From assembly GCA_016214785.1 (NCBI GenBank), contig JACRNV010000016.1, positions 1 to 51,672 of the forward strand: DNA of 51,672 nucleotides, written 5' to 3'. Origin of the DNA: Methanobacteriota archaeon. Its GTDB lineage: Archaea; Thermoplasmatota; Thermoplasmata; SG8-5; JACRNV01. How positions within the stretch are numbered: position 1 is the first letter of the stretch; each line of letters starts with the position of its first letter. This document shows, in pieces, positions 21,639 through 30,132 of the stretch. A program made the translations under genes and the position numbers. The notes under the pieces were generated by a model. The model was not told where the DNA came from. It was given only the letters and a program-made list of their open reading frames with translations, and ran no database searches.

Positions 21639-23105
21639 ATGCCAGACGAAGCGACCGTCCCATGCCCGGTTTGCGGCTCGATGAACAAGCCTGGCGCGAG
21701 GTTCTGCGCCGACTGCGGAATCAAGCTGGACATCGCCGCAAAGATCGCCGACGAGAAGCCGGCTGCGCAGGAACCGAGCCCGGAGCTCGAGGGCCTCCTG
21801 AAGGACATGCTCGACCAGGAGATCAAGACCTCCGAGGCGGCGAAGGACGAGGACAACATCGACGACCTCTTGGATTCACTGGTAATCTCGGAGGAGACGA
21901 AATGCCCGCTGTGCGGCGCGGCCGTCGCGGCGGGCAACGACCTCTGCCCCGAGTGCGGCCACGAGCTGGTGACCAGGAAGGAGGAGGAGCCCTTCGCCGA
22001 GGACCTTGAGAAGGAGCTGGAGAAGCTCGCCACCGCCGTGGAGAAGAGGGAGGCGGAGCCGGCAAAGGCCGCTCCCGCGCCGGCACAAGCCACTCCGATG
22101 AAAGCCGCACCGTCAGCAATGCCGAAGGCAGCGCCCGCTCAGGCCCCCCCTTTCAAGGCCGTACCGCCAGTCTCACCCGAAGCCCCTCCGGTTCAGGCCC
22201 CGCCTGCCAGAGCGGCGCCCCCGTCGAAGCCCGGGGCCCCGGCGCCGCGGAGGGAGGCGCCCTCGCCCAAGCCAGAGGCAAAGCCCGTCGTGCAAGCAAC
22301 TCTAAAGAAAGCCGAAACCCCCGCACCAAAGGCCAAAGCCGCGCCGGCGGCAGCCGAGCCGGAGGAGGAGTTCGAGGGGGAGATCAGCATCGACGTCACC
22401 GAGGACGAGCTGCCGAAGGTGCACATCTTCGGCTCCAGGTTCGTCGACATCGTCGTCATAGTCACTGTTATCTTGATATTCGGGATTTTCATCGGCCTGG
22501 GGATGTACACCTGGGCCAATTTCACCGGTCTCAACGTCGCGATACTCTTTTCCATAGCCGGCGGCGGCATGGGAGCGACATGGATGCTCTTCCGCGCCTC
22601 GACGTCGGCCGTCGCCGAGGGGGACAGGCTCCTCAGGGACGGGAAGTACGCCGAGGCCCTGGCGCACTACAACCGCGCCATCAGGATCGAGAGCCGGCCC
22701 ACGGGCGCGTGGACGAGCCGCGGCGTGGCACTGAAGCGCCTGGGCAAGTACGACGAGGCAATGCGCTCGCACAACATGGCCATCAAGCTCAGCAAGAGGA
22801 ACGAGGTCGCGCTGTGCAACAAGGCCGACCTCCTCTTCCGCGCAGGGAGGTACGAGGACGCCATCGAGTACTACGAGCGCGCCCTCGAGGTGAGGCCGAA
22901 ATACGCCGTAGCCTGGAACAACAAGGCCATAGTGCTGGCGCGCCTGGGGAAGCTCGACGAGGCGAACAGCGCAGAGAGCATGGCAATCAAGATACGCCCC
23001 AAATACGCAGCCGCGTGGATAAACAAGGGGCAGATAATGGCCAAGCTCGGCAGGACCAACGAGGCAAAGGTGTGCTATCAACGCGCTAGGACATTGACAT
23101 CGTAA
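21639..23105 (+). CDS. Zinc-ribbon / TPR membrane protein
   Basis: This 488-residue multidomain protein is of unknown function. Two zinc ribbons open it (CPVCGSMNKPGARFCADCG near residue 9 and CPLCGAAVAAGNDLCPECG near residue 94). A long Pro/Ala/Lys-rich linker follows (about 150-245, for example KAAPAQAPPFKAVPP), then an acidic patch, two adjacent membrane helices (about 270-320, IVVIVTVILIFGIFIGLGMY and the following segment), and four to five TPR repeats facing the same side as the N terminus. Zinc-ribbon plus TPR membrane proteins are frequent in Thermoplasmatota-like archaea and are thought to be scaffolds. The longer open frame upstream of 21639 lies within the promoter. Confidence 0.82.
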   Translation: MPDEATVPCPVCGSMNKPGARFCADCGIKLDIAAKIADEKPAAQEPSPELEGLLKDMLDQEIKTSEAAKDEDNIDDLLDSLVISEETKCPLCGAAVAAGNDLCPECGHELVTRKEEEPFAEDLEKELEKLATAVEKREAEPAKAAPAPAQATPMKAAPSAMPKAAPAQAPPFKAVPPVSPEAPPVQAPPARAAPPSKPGAPAPRREAPSPKPEAKPVVQATLKKAETPAPKAKAAPAAAEPEEEFEGEISIDVTEDELPKVHIFGSRFVDIVVIVTVILIFGIFIGLGMYTWANFTGLNVAILFSIAGGGMGATWMLFRASTSAVAEGDRLLRDGKYAEALAHYNRAIRIESRPTGAWTSRGVALKRLGKYDEAMRSHNMAIKLSKRNEVALCNKADLLFRAGRYEDAIEYYERALEVRPKYAVAWNNKAIVLARLGKLDEANSAESMAIKIRPKYAAAWINKGQIMAKLGRTNEAKVCYQRARTLTS

Positions 23106-23395
23106 ATCCTTTTAGGGGGTCAAGGGGGTACCGGCGCTAAGGATAATCTTCGATGATAAATTGCCCAAATCGATTCTCCTTAGCACCTCCCAAAGTTGAA
23201 CATATCCGCAATTCGGTGATGAAATCCTTTTCAGAGGCGTCAAGAGGGATTGCGCACAATCCCTCGATAGGGGTTCAAAGGGGATTTCCGCAGAAATCCC
23301 ATTGAGGGGGTCAAGGGGGAATTGCGACTCACAGTAATATTCAGCAGAGCAATGCCCCTTGGGGGTCAAGGGGGATTTTTCGCAAAAATCCCCTT
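23104..23395. repeat. Palindromic intergenic repeat array, locus B
   Basis: This roughly 290-base gap is almost wholly palindromic repeats. AATCCTTTTAGGGGGTCAA starts at 23105 and AATCCTTTTCAGAGGCGTCAA at 23223. Clear stems are GCTAAGGA/TCCTTAGC (23136-23143 and 23177-23184), GAGGGATTG/CAATCCCTC (23244-23265, loop CGCA), GGGATTTC/GAAATCCC (23281-23300, loop CGCA) and AAGGGGGATTTTT/AAAAATCCCCTT (23368-23395, one bulged G). The unit at 23304-23361 is the closest match to locus A. Confidence 0.85.
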
Positions 23396-23460
23396 GGTTC
23401 GGAGTTCGTCCCACAAACCGCTTAATGTAGCGGGCATATCGCGCTCCCAAGGTGAAAGAC

Positions 23461-25674
23461 ATGCGGAAGTTCGCTGCTTTGGCACTTGGCATGGTGCTGT
23501 GCGCCCTGTTGGCGGCCCCGATGGCGGCTGGCGGAACGACTGTGACGGTAAATGGAAAGGTGACGGACGCGAGGACCGGCTCGCCCATTGCGGGCGCAAA
23601 TGTGAGCGTGATGTTCACAGTGTTAAACTTCATCGGGGACAACGGAGGGGCTGGCGCCACCCCAACTGAAAATCTCACAGCTATCACCGCTCAGGACGGC
23701 ACGTATTCACTGAGCGTCCAGCCTGGCAGCTATGGCCTCATGATATTCGCCGACGGGTACGAGCGCTCCTATGCGAACGTCGAAGCTTACTCCAGCATTA
23801 CACAGGACATCGCGATGAACAAGCTCCCGCCCTTCGACGCACGCGTGACGTTCGTAGTTACGGACTCCATCTCCGGGGCGCCGGTGGGCGGCGCGGGCGT
23901 CTTCGCATGGCCGGAGATCTACATGGAGGGGGACGCAGGCGCCATCGGGCTCCCGACATACAAAGAGATATCTGGAGAGACAGGCGCGAACGGCGCCTTC
24001 ACTACCGGCATATGGAATGGCGCTTACACCTTGTCAGTCAACGCGAGACATTACTATTTCAACAATTCGAGGTTCGAGGTGAGCGGAAACGACCTGACGG
24101 TCAGCGTGCCGTTGATCCCAATCCCGCCGCCGAACTCGACCGTGCAGGGGAGGGTCGTGGACCAGAGGACTGGCCGACCGATCGCCGGCGCCAAGGTACT
24201 GGCATATCCGATGCTCTCCACGGACGGATATTTTGGGACGTATGATGAATTAGAACCGGTTATTACGGATGCGAACGGGTCATACTCCCTCAAGGTCTAT
24301 GGCGGGTCAGTGTCTATCAGCGTCTGCAATGACAGTTATTATGGCTACTACGGTACTATCAACGCCCCGGACAATTCAACGATGAATCTCGATGTCGCGC
24401 TATTCCCCATCATCGAGCCAGAGCGCGTCTCCACTCTGGGGGGAATCGTAACTTCGGAGAAGGGCGCGCTTGCCGGCGCCATGATCGAGGTCACGTACAC
24501 GCCGATGTACTCTGGCATCCTTCCTTGGAACACCGAATCAGGTCGGCCATCAATGGGAGAGGGCTCGCTCATGCCGGCGCAACCATCGACCGAATACTAT
24601 TCAGAGGGCGGCGCGCCATCCTACTACGGCGACGGTACTTGGACATACAACACGACGAGCGGCGCGAACGGCGCGTTCAATATCGCAGTGCCCGTCGGCG
24701 CTCTCACCATAGTGGTTTATCTGGAGGGCTATTATCCGTACTACGGATGGCAGTATGTCGATGCCAAAGGGACATATTGGCAAAACGCGACCCTGGAAGC
24801 GCTGCCTATAGCGGACGCGTCGATAAACGGTGTGGTAAATGACGCAACCACAGGCCAGCCAATCGCCAACGCCAATGTCTTTGCCTACATGGTCATGGAC
24901 CCTGCCCAAAAATATACGGAGCTCATTTACAACATGACCGGGGCGGGGAGATACGCGGGTGTTTCGGGCGGCAACGGGCCAGCCCCGCCCGTCTCTAACG
25001 GCAGCGCGGCACCCATTGATATCTCATTGACCCCGCCGGCGGGGATCGACCTCATGGCCCCGTACGGGTACTACTGCTGCCAGACGACGACGGGCCCGGA
25101 CGGCCAGTTCAAGCTGAGCCTGCCCCATGGCAGGCACATTCTCGACGTCTGGGCGCCCGGCCACGAATACTACAGCTCCGAGGTCGATGTCGCCGAGGGC
25201 CAAGCCATATCGCTCGAGATATCGCTCGCGCAAGGCTCGAACGGCGTTCCAGCGCCGGGCGGCGCGGGCAACGGCCAGTACGTCCTGCCCATCACCGGCG
25301 GCATCAGGGACATGCCCAGCCCGGGCGGCCCCGAATCGATAAGCATGGCGCCCGGCGAGGAGTACGCGCTCAGCGTGGGCGACGTCTTCAACGGCGGACC
25401 CGCATCGGGGATCACGTACGGCTACGATTCCCCGTCCAACCTGCAGGTCAGCTACGACCGCGCCAGCGGGAAGATAACGATCACGGCCCCGAAGGGCTGG
25501 ACGGGCGACGAGGTGATAAGGCTCAAGGCCTCGGACGGCACGACGACGATATACCACTCGGTGCAGGTGAAGGTGGCGAACCCGCCCCCGGTCCTTGCCG
25601 CGGCGGGCTTCATCGGCGCGATAGTGCTCGCGCTGGCGGTCCTCGCTGCGATCTGGAGGGCCCAGAGGGAATGA
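23461..25674 (+). CDS. Secreted surface protein with CarboxypepD_reg-like repeats
   Basis: This 737-residue protein is exported and membrane anchored. A signal peptide (about residues 1-26, hydrophobic MRKFAALALGMVLCALLAAP) precedes five or so beta-sandwich domains of the carboxypeptidase-regulatory type. Each has a G-x-V-x-D-x-x-T/S-G-x-P-I-A-G/N-A pattern (VTDARTGSPIAGANV; VVDQRTGRPIAGAKV; VNDATTGQPIANANV). A further domain with a cadherin-like VRLKASDGTTT end precedes a C-terminal membrane anchor (AAAGFIGAIVLALAVLAAIW) and a short basic tail. It is probably a cell-surface or S-layer-associated protein; many NxS/T sites fit N-glycosylation. I chose the ATG at 23461 because AAGGTGA lies six bases upstream. 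Confidence 0.85.
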   Translation: MRKFAALALGMVLCALLAAPMAAGGTTVTVNGKVTDARTGSPIAGANVSVMFTVLNFIGDNGGAGATPTENLTAITAQDGTYSLSVQPGSYGLMIFADGYERSYANVEAYSSITQDIAMNKLPPFDARVTFVVTDSISGAPVGGAGVFAWPEIYMEGDAGAIGLPTYKEISGETGANGAFTTGIWNGAYTLSVNARHYYFNNSRFEVSGNDLTVSVPLIPIPPPNSTVQGRVVDQRTGRPIAGAKVLAYPMLSTDGYFGTYDELEPVITDANGSYSLKVYGGSVSISVCNDSYYGYYGTINAPDNSTMNLDVALFPIIEPERVSTLGGIVTSEKGALAGAMIEVTYTPMYSGILPWNTESGRPSMGEGSLMPAQPSTEYYSEGGAPSYYGDGTWTYNTTSGANGAFNIAVPVGALTIVVYLEGYYPYYGWQYVDAKGTYWQNATLEALPIADASINGVVNDATTGQPIANANVFAYMVMDPAQKYTELIYNMTGAGRYAGVSGGNGPAPPVSNGSAAPIDISLTPPAGIDLMAPYGYYCCQTTTGPDGQFKLSLPHGRHILDVWAPGHEYYSSEVDVAEGQAISLEISLAQGSNGVPAPGGAGNGQYVLPITGGIRDMPSPGGPESISMAPGEEYALSVGDVFNGGPASGITYGYDSPSNLQVSYDRASGKITITAPKGWTGDEVIRLKASDGTTTIYHSVQVKVANPPPVLAAAGFIGAIVLALAVLAAIWRAQRE

Positions 25675-25767
25675 TTGTCGGCGATTTGTGAGTGAAGGAG
25701 TGCGCGCCCCCGAGCGTTCGCGCGCAATACCGTTCTCTTTTTATCTCCACATCCCATGATAGGGGGC

Positions 25768-26025
25768 ATGTCGTACTTGCTCTCGATAATCGCCGGGTGG
25801 ATGCTCGTCTTCGGCCTGGTCCTGGCAATAGTGGCGATAGTGGCCTACAAACGGGCGTCGAGCAAAAGGCTGCTCATGGTCGCAGGCGCCTTCATCGTAT
25901 TCTTGGTCAAGGGGATCTTTCTGGCCCTCTATGCTTTCGACATAGGCCCGGACGTGCTGCTCCTTTCATCGGCACTGGATTTGGCGATCTTAACGCTCCT
26001 GGCGTTCTCGGTGCTCAAGCCATAG
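25768..26025 (+). CDS. Small three-helix membrane protein, cassette 1
   Basis: This 85-residue protein is almost entirely hydrophobic, with three predicted membrane helices separated by short basic turns (YKRASSKRLL). It shares RLL-x3-GAF-x2-F-x-VKG with the 89-residue protein at 41650-41919. Both sit directly in front of a 173-residue double winged-helix gene. TTTTTATC, centred near 25742, lies 26 bases before the ATG at 25768, so I chose that start over the ATG at 25756. It may belong to the small archaeal membrane-protein families placed beside HTH regulators (DUF7521-like), which is a guess. It may relay a membrane signal to the regulator. Confidence 0.78.
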   Translation: MSYLLSIIAGWMLVFGLVLAIVAIVAYKRASSKRLLMVAGAFIVFLVKGIFLALYAFDIGPDVLLLSSALDLAILTLLAFSVLKP

Positions 26026-26033
26026 GTGCGCAG

Positions 26034-26555
26034 ATGGAATTGGAGCCCAGGCAAAGGATATACCGCGCCGTCAAGGATGCGCCGGGCATCCATTTCAGGG
26101 AGCTACAGCGCGCGCTCGACATGCCGACGGGGCAGCTGGAACATCACCTGATCGCGCTCTGCGAGCAAGGCGCCCTTCAAACGCGCGAGGATCGCTATTA
26201 CAAGCGGTACTACGCTGCGGAAATAGACACCAGGGACAAGGACATGCTCTCGGCGCTGAGACAGGAGAACCCCCGGAGAATCGCCATGCATTTGCTGATG
26301 CACCCCCGCTCCGGCCACGGAGAGATGGCCGGCGCGTTCGGGCTTGCGCCTTCCACCCTGTCTTTCTATCTCCGCGACATGGTCGGGAAGGGGATATTGG
26401 CGAGGGAGAAGGCCGGTCGCGAAAGCCTTTATTCCGTAGTGGAGCCAGAGCGCGTCTCACGCCTGTTGATAACATACAGGCGCGGTTTCCTCGACAGGCT
26501 CGTGGACAACTTCATCGGCGTATGGTTCGCGAAGGAATACTCTAATAAAAAATAA
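26034..26555 (+). CDS. Double winged-helix regulator, cassette 1
   Basis: This 173-residue protein has two winged-helix domains: residues 1-60 (RIYRAVKDAPGIHFRELQRAL) and 75-150 (RRIAMHLLMHPRSGHGEMAG through GRESLYSVVEPERV). A short C-terminal helix (LITYRRGFLDRLVDNFIG) may form a dimer. It is closely related to the protein at 41931-42452, which is also exactly 173 residues, and both keep the PGIH, S-T-x-SF-x-L and GRE-x-x-YSV motifs. It starts eight bases after the small membrane protein, with AGGTG upstream, so the two are co-expressed. It is probably a DNA-binding regulator, ArsR/IclR-like in layout; its target is unknown. Confidence 0.88.
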   Translation: MELEPRQRIYRAVKDAPGIHFRELQRALDMPTGQLEHHLIALCEQGALQTREDRYYKRYYAAEIDTRDKDMLSALRQENPRRIAMHLLMHPRSGHGEMAGAFGLAPSTLSFYLRDMVGKGILAREKAGRESLYSVVEPERVSRLLITYRRGFLDRLVDNFIGVWFAKEYSNKK

Positions 26556-26633
26556 AACCCTGGGTCGACATGGCTGTCAGTCGCTTTTAAAAGATCGTGT
26601 TGACTATGTTCCAGACATGAAATATCAATTTCA

Positions 26634-27248
26634 TTAGGATCTGAAACCTTTGCACACAATATATATTTCGGAGCTGCGCTCCCTGGTAGCATCTGGCGAG
26701 TGGGGCTTTACCATCCTGAAGCGCTCTTTCGCCTCGTTCTTGAGTTCCTTCATCGACTCGCCCTCGAAGACCTTCGCCACGAACGTGCCGCCCGGTCTGA
26801 GGAGGGCGCCGCACAGCTCCATGGCCCTCTTCACCAGGTCAATGGACTTGGCGTGGTCGATGTCGTAGACGCCGCTGATGTTCGGTGACATGTCCGAGAG
26901 GATGACGTCGGCGCGCCCCCGCCCTTTCGATTCAAGCAATGCGATAATTTTCTCAACAGTCTCGGGAGCGAAAGCGTCCCCGCGCATCGTGATTGCGCCC
27001 TTGATCTCCGAAATACGCCTCAGGTCAATGGAGATGACAAGCCCGTCGGGTGCAGACCGCTCAACCGCGACCTGCGACCAGCCGCCCGGCGCTGCGCCTA
27101 GGTCGATGACAGCGTCCCCCTTCCTGATGATCCCGAACCGCTCGTCCATCTGCATGAGCTTGTAGGCCGCGCGGCTGTAGTAGTTCTCGCGCTTCGCCCG
27201 CTTGTAGTACGGGTCGCGCTTGCGCTCGCTCACCCACCTCCGCGACAT
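26634..27248 (-). CDS. rlmE: 23S rRNA 2'-O-ribose methyltransferase, RlmE/FtsJ family
   Basis: This 204-residue SAM-dependent methyltransferase has the RlmE/FtsJ fold. The catalytic K-D-K-E set is complete: K30 (AAYKL), D119 (LSDMSP), K159 (FVAKVF) and E194 (RSSEIY). The SAM site is DLGAAPGGWSQV at about 49-60. The bacterial enzyme methylates U2552 of 23S rRNA; archaeal members are assumed to do the same or a close tRNA/rRNA task. Its ATG directly follows the stop of the winged-helix gene upstream, so they form an operon. No unusual insertion is seen. Confidence 0.93.
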   Translation of the reverse strand: MSRRWVSERKRDPYYKRAKRENYYSRAAYKLMQMDERFGIIRKGDAVIDLGAAPGGWSQVAVERSAPDGLVISIDLRRISEIKGAITMRGDAFAPETVEKIIALLESKGRGRADVILSDMSPNISGVYDIDHAKSIDLVKRAMELCGALLRPGGTFVAKVFEGESMKELKNEAKERFRMVKPHSPDATRERSSEIYIVCKGFRS

Positions 27249-27842
27249 TCAGACCTCTCCGAGCTTGAGCTGCTTCGTCTCGACGACTAGCGACTGAATC
27301 TCAAAGCTCTGCGTGATGACGGCGACCAGCAGATCGTTCGCCTTCCGCTCCATCTCAGGACCCCCCTTCGCCTTGTACGCCGGGTTGTTGTCCGAGATGT
27401 TGTAACCGCGCTTGGCCAGCGCCTTCTTCGCGTCCATGCGCTCGTCGCCGACGACCCTCTCGAGGTCGCCGGCCTCGTCGGTGAATCCAGCCAGCTTGAG
27501 CTCGTCCAGGAATACCGGCCTGCGGAAAATCCGTTGAAGGGCCGTCACGCACAGCGTCGTCGATTCCGACGGCGCCGCCCCCATCTCCCTCGCGGCGGCG
27601 CCGACCGACTCATACAGGTTCTTCTCCTTGACGGTCGGCAGCATGTAGACCTTCGAGGGGGGTATCTCCTTCGACCTCAGGACCTTCATCTCCTCGAGCG
27701 CACGGAGGTAACCGGTGACCACGAGCCTGTGGGTCTTTATCCCCTCGTCGTCAAGCTTCCTGTAGATGGCGCTTATCGACATCTCCCCGTCCTTGAGCAG
27801 CTCGAAGACCGCGTCCCTGAGCTTGTCCCCTGGCACGAACAT
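27249..27842 (-). CDS. Winged-helix protein upstream of RlmE
   Basis: This 197-residue protein starts with a winged-helix domain (residues 1-70, KLRDAVFELLKDGEMSISAIYRKL). A middle helical part (75-150) and a C-terminal helix with QSFEIQSLVVETKQLKLGEV follow. I do not recognise the family. It could be a transcription regulator or an RNA-related adaptor. It is co-directional with rlmE, immediately before it. The promoter contains TTTATCTATT, and a tandem 12-base direct repeat lies in the intergenic region shared with nrdD, so self-regulation or control of nrdD is plausible. Confidence 0.75.
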   Translation of the reverse strand: MFVPGDKLRDAVFELLKDGEMSISAIYRKLDDEGIKTHRLVVTGYLRALEEMKVLRSKEIPPSKVYMLPTVKEKNLYESVGAAAREMGAAPSESTTLCVTALQRIFRRPVFLDELKLAGFTDEAGDLERVVGDERMDAKKALAKRGYNISDNNPAYKAKGGPEMERKANDLLVAVITQSFEIQSLVVETKQLKLGEV

Positions 27843-27855
27843 CTGAGAACCGATG

Positions 27856-27896
27856 TGGTAACAGATATGGTAATAGATAAACCCTTCGTCGGTAAC
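27856..27896. promoter_or_regulatory. Tandem direct repeats between wHTH gene and nrdD
   Basis: TGGTAACAGATA (27856-27867) is followed at once by TGGTAATAGATA (27868-27879), identical except for one base. A third, partial copy with GGTAAC is at 27891-27896. They cover the TATA region of the winged-helix gene and lie upstream of the nrdD TATA box (GGTATATCC, about 27915-27923). Such repeats are typical operator sites, but the binding protein is unproven. Confidence 0.55.
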
Positions 27897-27966
27897 AAAC
27901 CAGGTTCAAAAAACGGTATATCCATGCTCCGCAATCGCCCCTACCTATTTCGAGAGGGGACGTGTC

Positions 27967-30054
27967 ATGAAGTCAGACTCACTGCCTGCGTCGGGGAACC
28001 AGGAATCGACCGAGATATCGCTGTTCGTGCGGACGTCGGACGAGGACATCCGCGAGTGGGACAGGCAGAAGATCTACGACGCTCTCATACGTGAGACGAA
28101 CATCAGCCCCGACGCCGCGTCAATCGTGGCCAGGGAGGTGGAGAAGCTCGTCTTCGAGCTCAACATCGAGAGCGTCACGGCGCCGCTCATCCGCGAGCTG
28201 ACGAACGCCAAACTCGTCGAGTACGGCCTCATAAAGGTCAGGAAGCAGCACACGCGCCTCGGCGTGCCGCTTTACGACGCCAGGCAGATAATCATCAGCC
28301 CGAACAAGGAGAACGCCAACGTCCCCCACGGGCCCGAGGCGACGAATCTGACGCTCGCCGAGAACATCAAGAAGGAGTTCGCGCTGCTGGAGGTCTTCGA
28401 TGAGGCCACCGCAGATGCGCACATGCGCGGGGACATCCACCTCCACGACCTCGGGATGGTAGACAGGCCCTACTGCAGCGGGCAGAACATGGAGTACGTG
28501 AAGAAGTTCGGGCTCAACCTGCCGAACGCGCTCTCCATAGCCAAGCCGGCCAAGCACCCCGAGGTGCTCATCGAGCAGATTGTCAAGTTTTCGGCTGCAT
28601 TGCAGGGGCATTTCGCAGGGGCGATAGGCTGGGACGCGTTCAACCTCTTCCTCGCGCCGTACCTCAAGGGCGTGGACGACGACCGCATGAAGCAGCTCGC
28701 GCAGATTTTGGTATTCGAGTTCGCGCAACAGGCCGTCGCGCGCGGCGGGCAGTCCATATTCAGCGACCTGAACCTCTACTGGGAGACGCCCAAGCACTTC
28801 AAGGACGTCGAGGCCATGGGCCCCGAGGGGAAGATGACGGGCAACACATACTCCGATTACATCGAGGACGCGCAGAGGTTCGTCACCGCGCTCTTCAAGG
28901 TTTACATGTGTGGCGACGCCATGGGGCGGCCGTTCTTCTTCCCCAAGCCGAACGTGCACATCACGGAGCGGTTCTTCGACACCCCGGGGCACGAGGAGTT
29001 CCTGACGCAGATATGCGACGTCGCCTCGGAGAAGGGGAACACCTACTTCGTCTTCGACCGCGGCGACACCGCGAGGATAAGCGAGTGCTGCCGCCTGGCC
29101 TTCAAGCTCGACAACACCGACCTCGAGGATGCCAAGACGCCGTGGAAGATGAGGTACTCGGCGATGCAGAACGTCACCGTCAACCTCCCCCGCGTAGCAT
29201 ACGAGGCCCATATGGACGACAAGCTCCTCTTCGAGAAGCTCACAGAGCGTCTCATGGCGGTGGCACGCGCCCACGAGCAGAAGAAGGATTTTATCTCGCG
29301 ATTGCTGGGCATGGGCAAGTTCGGCCCGCTCTCGCTCCTGACGATGGAGCTGGACGGCGAGCCGTACTACAGGCTGCACCGCGCCACGTTCCTAGTGGGC
29401 ATGCTCGGGCTCAACGAGATGGTCCAGTATCACACTGGGGAGCAATTGCATCAATCGAAGGATGCGATGAAGTTCGGACTGAAGGTGATGGCGCACCTGC
29501 GTTCAGAGGCAGAGAGGATAGGCAAGGAGAAAGGGATGCGGATGCCGCTCGAGCAGACCCCGGCCGAGAGCACGGCTTACAGGCTGGCCAAGCTCGACAT
29601 GAAGTACTTCCCCTTGCAGGCACCGACGGTGGTGAAGGGGAACAAGGGGAGCGGCGAGATATACTATACGAACTCCACCTACCTGAACGTCTCGGAGCCG
29701 ATCAACCCGATCGAGCGCGTCAAAGAGGAAGGGAAGTTCCACCCCCTGATAGAGGCAGGTGCGCTGTCACACGTATGGCTGGGAGAGAGCAGGCCCAACC
29801 CGGAGAGCATAGCGAGCTTCGTGGTGAAGACGATGCGCAACACGCAGAGCGCGCAGATAGCCTTCAGCCCGGAGTTCACGTCGTGCCTGGCCTGCGGGAA
29901 GCTCGCGCGCGGCATCAGCGCCACGTGCAAGCACTGCGGCTCGGCGGACGTGGAGGGGATAACCCGGGTCACGGGCTTCTTCTCGAAGACCAGCAGCTGG
30001 AACAAGGGCAAGCTCGGGGAGCTGAAGGACAGGCACAGGGTCAAGCTGGATTAG
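27967..30054 (+). CDS. nrdD: Anaerobic ribonucleoside-triphosphate reductase (class III)
   Basis: This 695-residue glycyl-radical enzyme makes deoxyribonucleotides without oxygen. An ATP-cone allosteric domain covers about residues 15-90 (VRTSDEDIREWDRQKIYDAL). The catalytic barrel follows, with DRPYCSG near residue 170. A C-terminal zinc site has four cysteines (C640, C643, C654, C657: CLACGK through CKHCG). The radical glycine is probably G670 in RVTGFF. Its activase, NrdG, is not adjacent. GAGAGGGG precedes the ATG at good distance. A run of seven T residues follows the gene as a terminator. The last codons and the 3' flank are duplicated in the next gene. Confidence 0.96.
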   Translation: MKSDSLPASGNQESTEISLFVRTSDEDIREWDRQKIYDALIRETNISPDAASIVAREVEKLVFELNIESVTAPLIRELTNAKLVEYGLIKVRKQHTRLGVPLYDARQIIISPNKENANVPHGPEATNLTLAENIKKEFALLEVFDEATADAHMRGDIHLHDLGMVDRPYCSGQNMEYVKKFGLNLPNALSIAKPAKHPEVLIEQIVKFSAALQGHFAGAIGWDAFNLFLAPYLKGVDDDRMKQLAQILVFEFAQQAVARGGQSIFSDLNLYWETPKHFKDVEAMGPEGKMTGNTYSDYIEDAQRFVTALFKVYMCGDAMGRPFFFPKPNVHITERFFDTPGHEEFLTQICDVASEKGNTYFVFDRGDTARISECCRLAFKLDNTDLEDAKTPWKMRYSAMQNVTVNLPRVAYEAHMDDKLLFEKLTERLMAVARAHEQKKDFISRLLGMGKFGPLSLLTMELDGEPYYRLHRATFLVGMLGLNEMVQYHTGEQLHQSKDAMKFGLKVMAHLRSEAERIGKEKGMRMPLEQTPAESTAYRLAKLDMKYFPLQAPTVVKGNKGSGEIYYTNSTYLNVSEPINPIERVKEEGKFHPLIEAGALSHVWLGESRPNPESIASFVVKTMRNTQSAQIAFSPEFTSCLACGKLARGISATCKHCGSADVEGITRVTGFFSKTSSWNKGKLGELKDRHRVKLD

Positions 30055-30075
30055 AACTCACGCTGAACTCCCCCT
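30018..30075 (+). repeat. 58-base duplicated 3' tail, copy 1 (nrdD)
   Basis: GGAGCTGA followed by codons for KDRHRVKLD, the stop, and AACTCACGCTGAACT matches 30870-30927 at about 53 of 58 positions. Coding and non-coding bases are shared alike, so this is DNA duplication or conversion and not protein convergence. Confidence 0.85.
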
Positions 30076-30081
30076 TTTTTT
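30075..30081 (+). terminator. T7 tract after nrdD
   Basis: A run of seven T lies about 20 bases beyond the nrdD stop codon and fits a factor-independent archaeal terminator. It merges into TATATC, which could be the TATA box of the next gene at 30133. Confidence 0.5.
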
Positions 30082-30132
30082 ATATCATCGAGCAGCGGAA
30101 GCTTTATTGCTTGGCATGGAGATATTCACAGC

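Noticed and set aside
23104-23395. Possible CRISPR array
   Set aside because: The repeats are palindromic and variable in length and sequence, without regularly spaced unique spacers or cas genes nearby.
28120-29379. 419-codon ORF antisense to nrdD
   Set aside because: It is a complete shadow of a certain gene; long antisense frames are expected in this GC-rich DNA.
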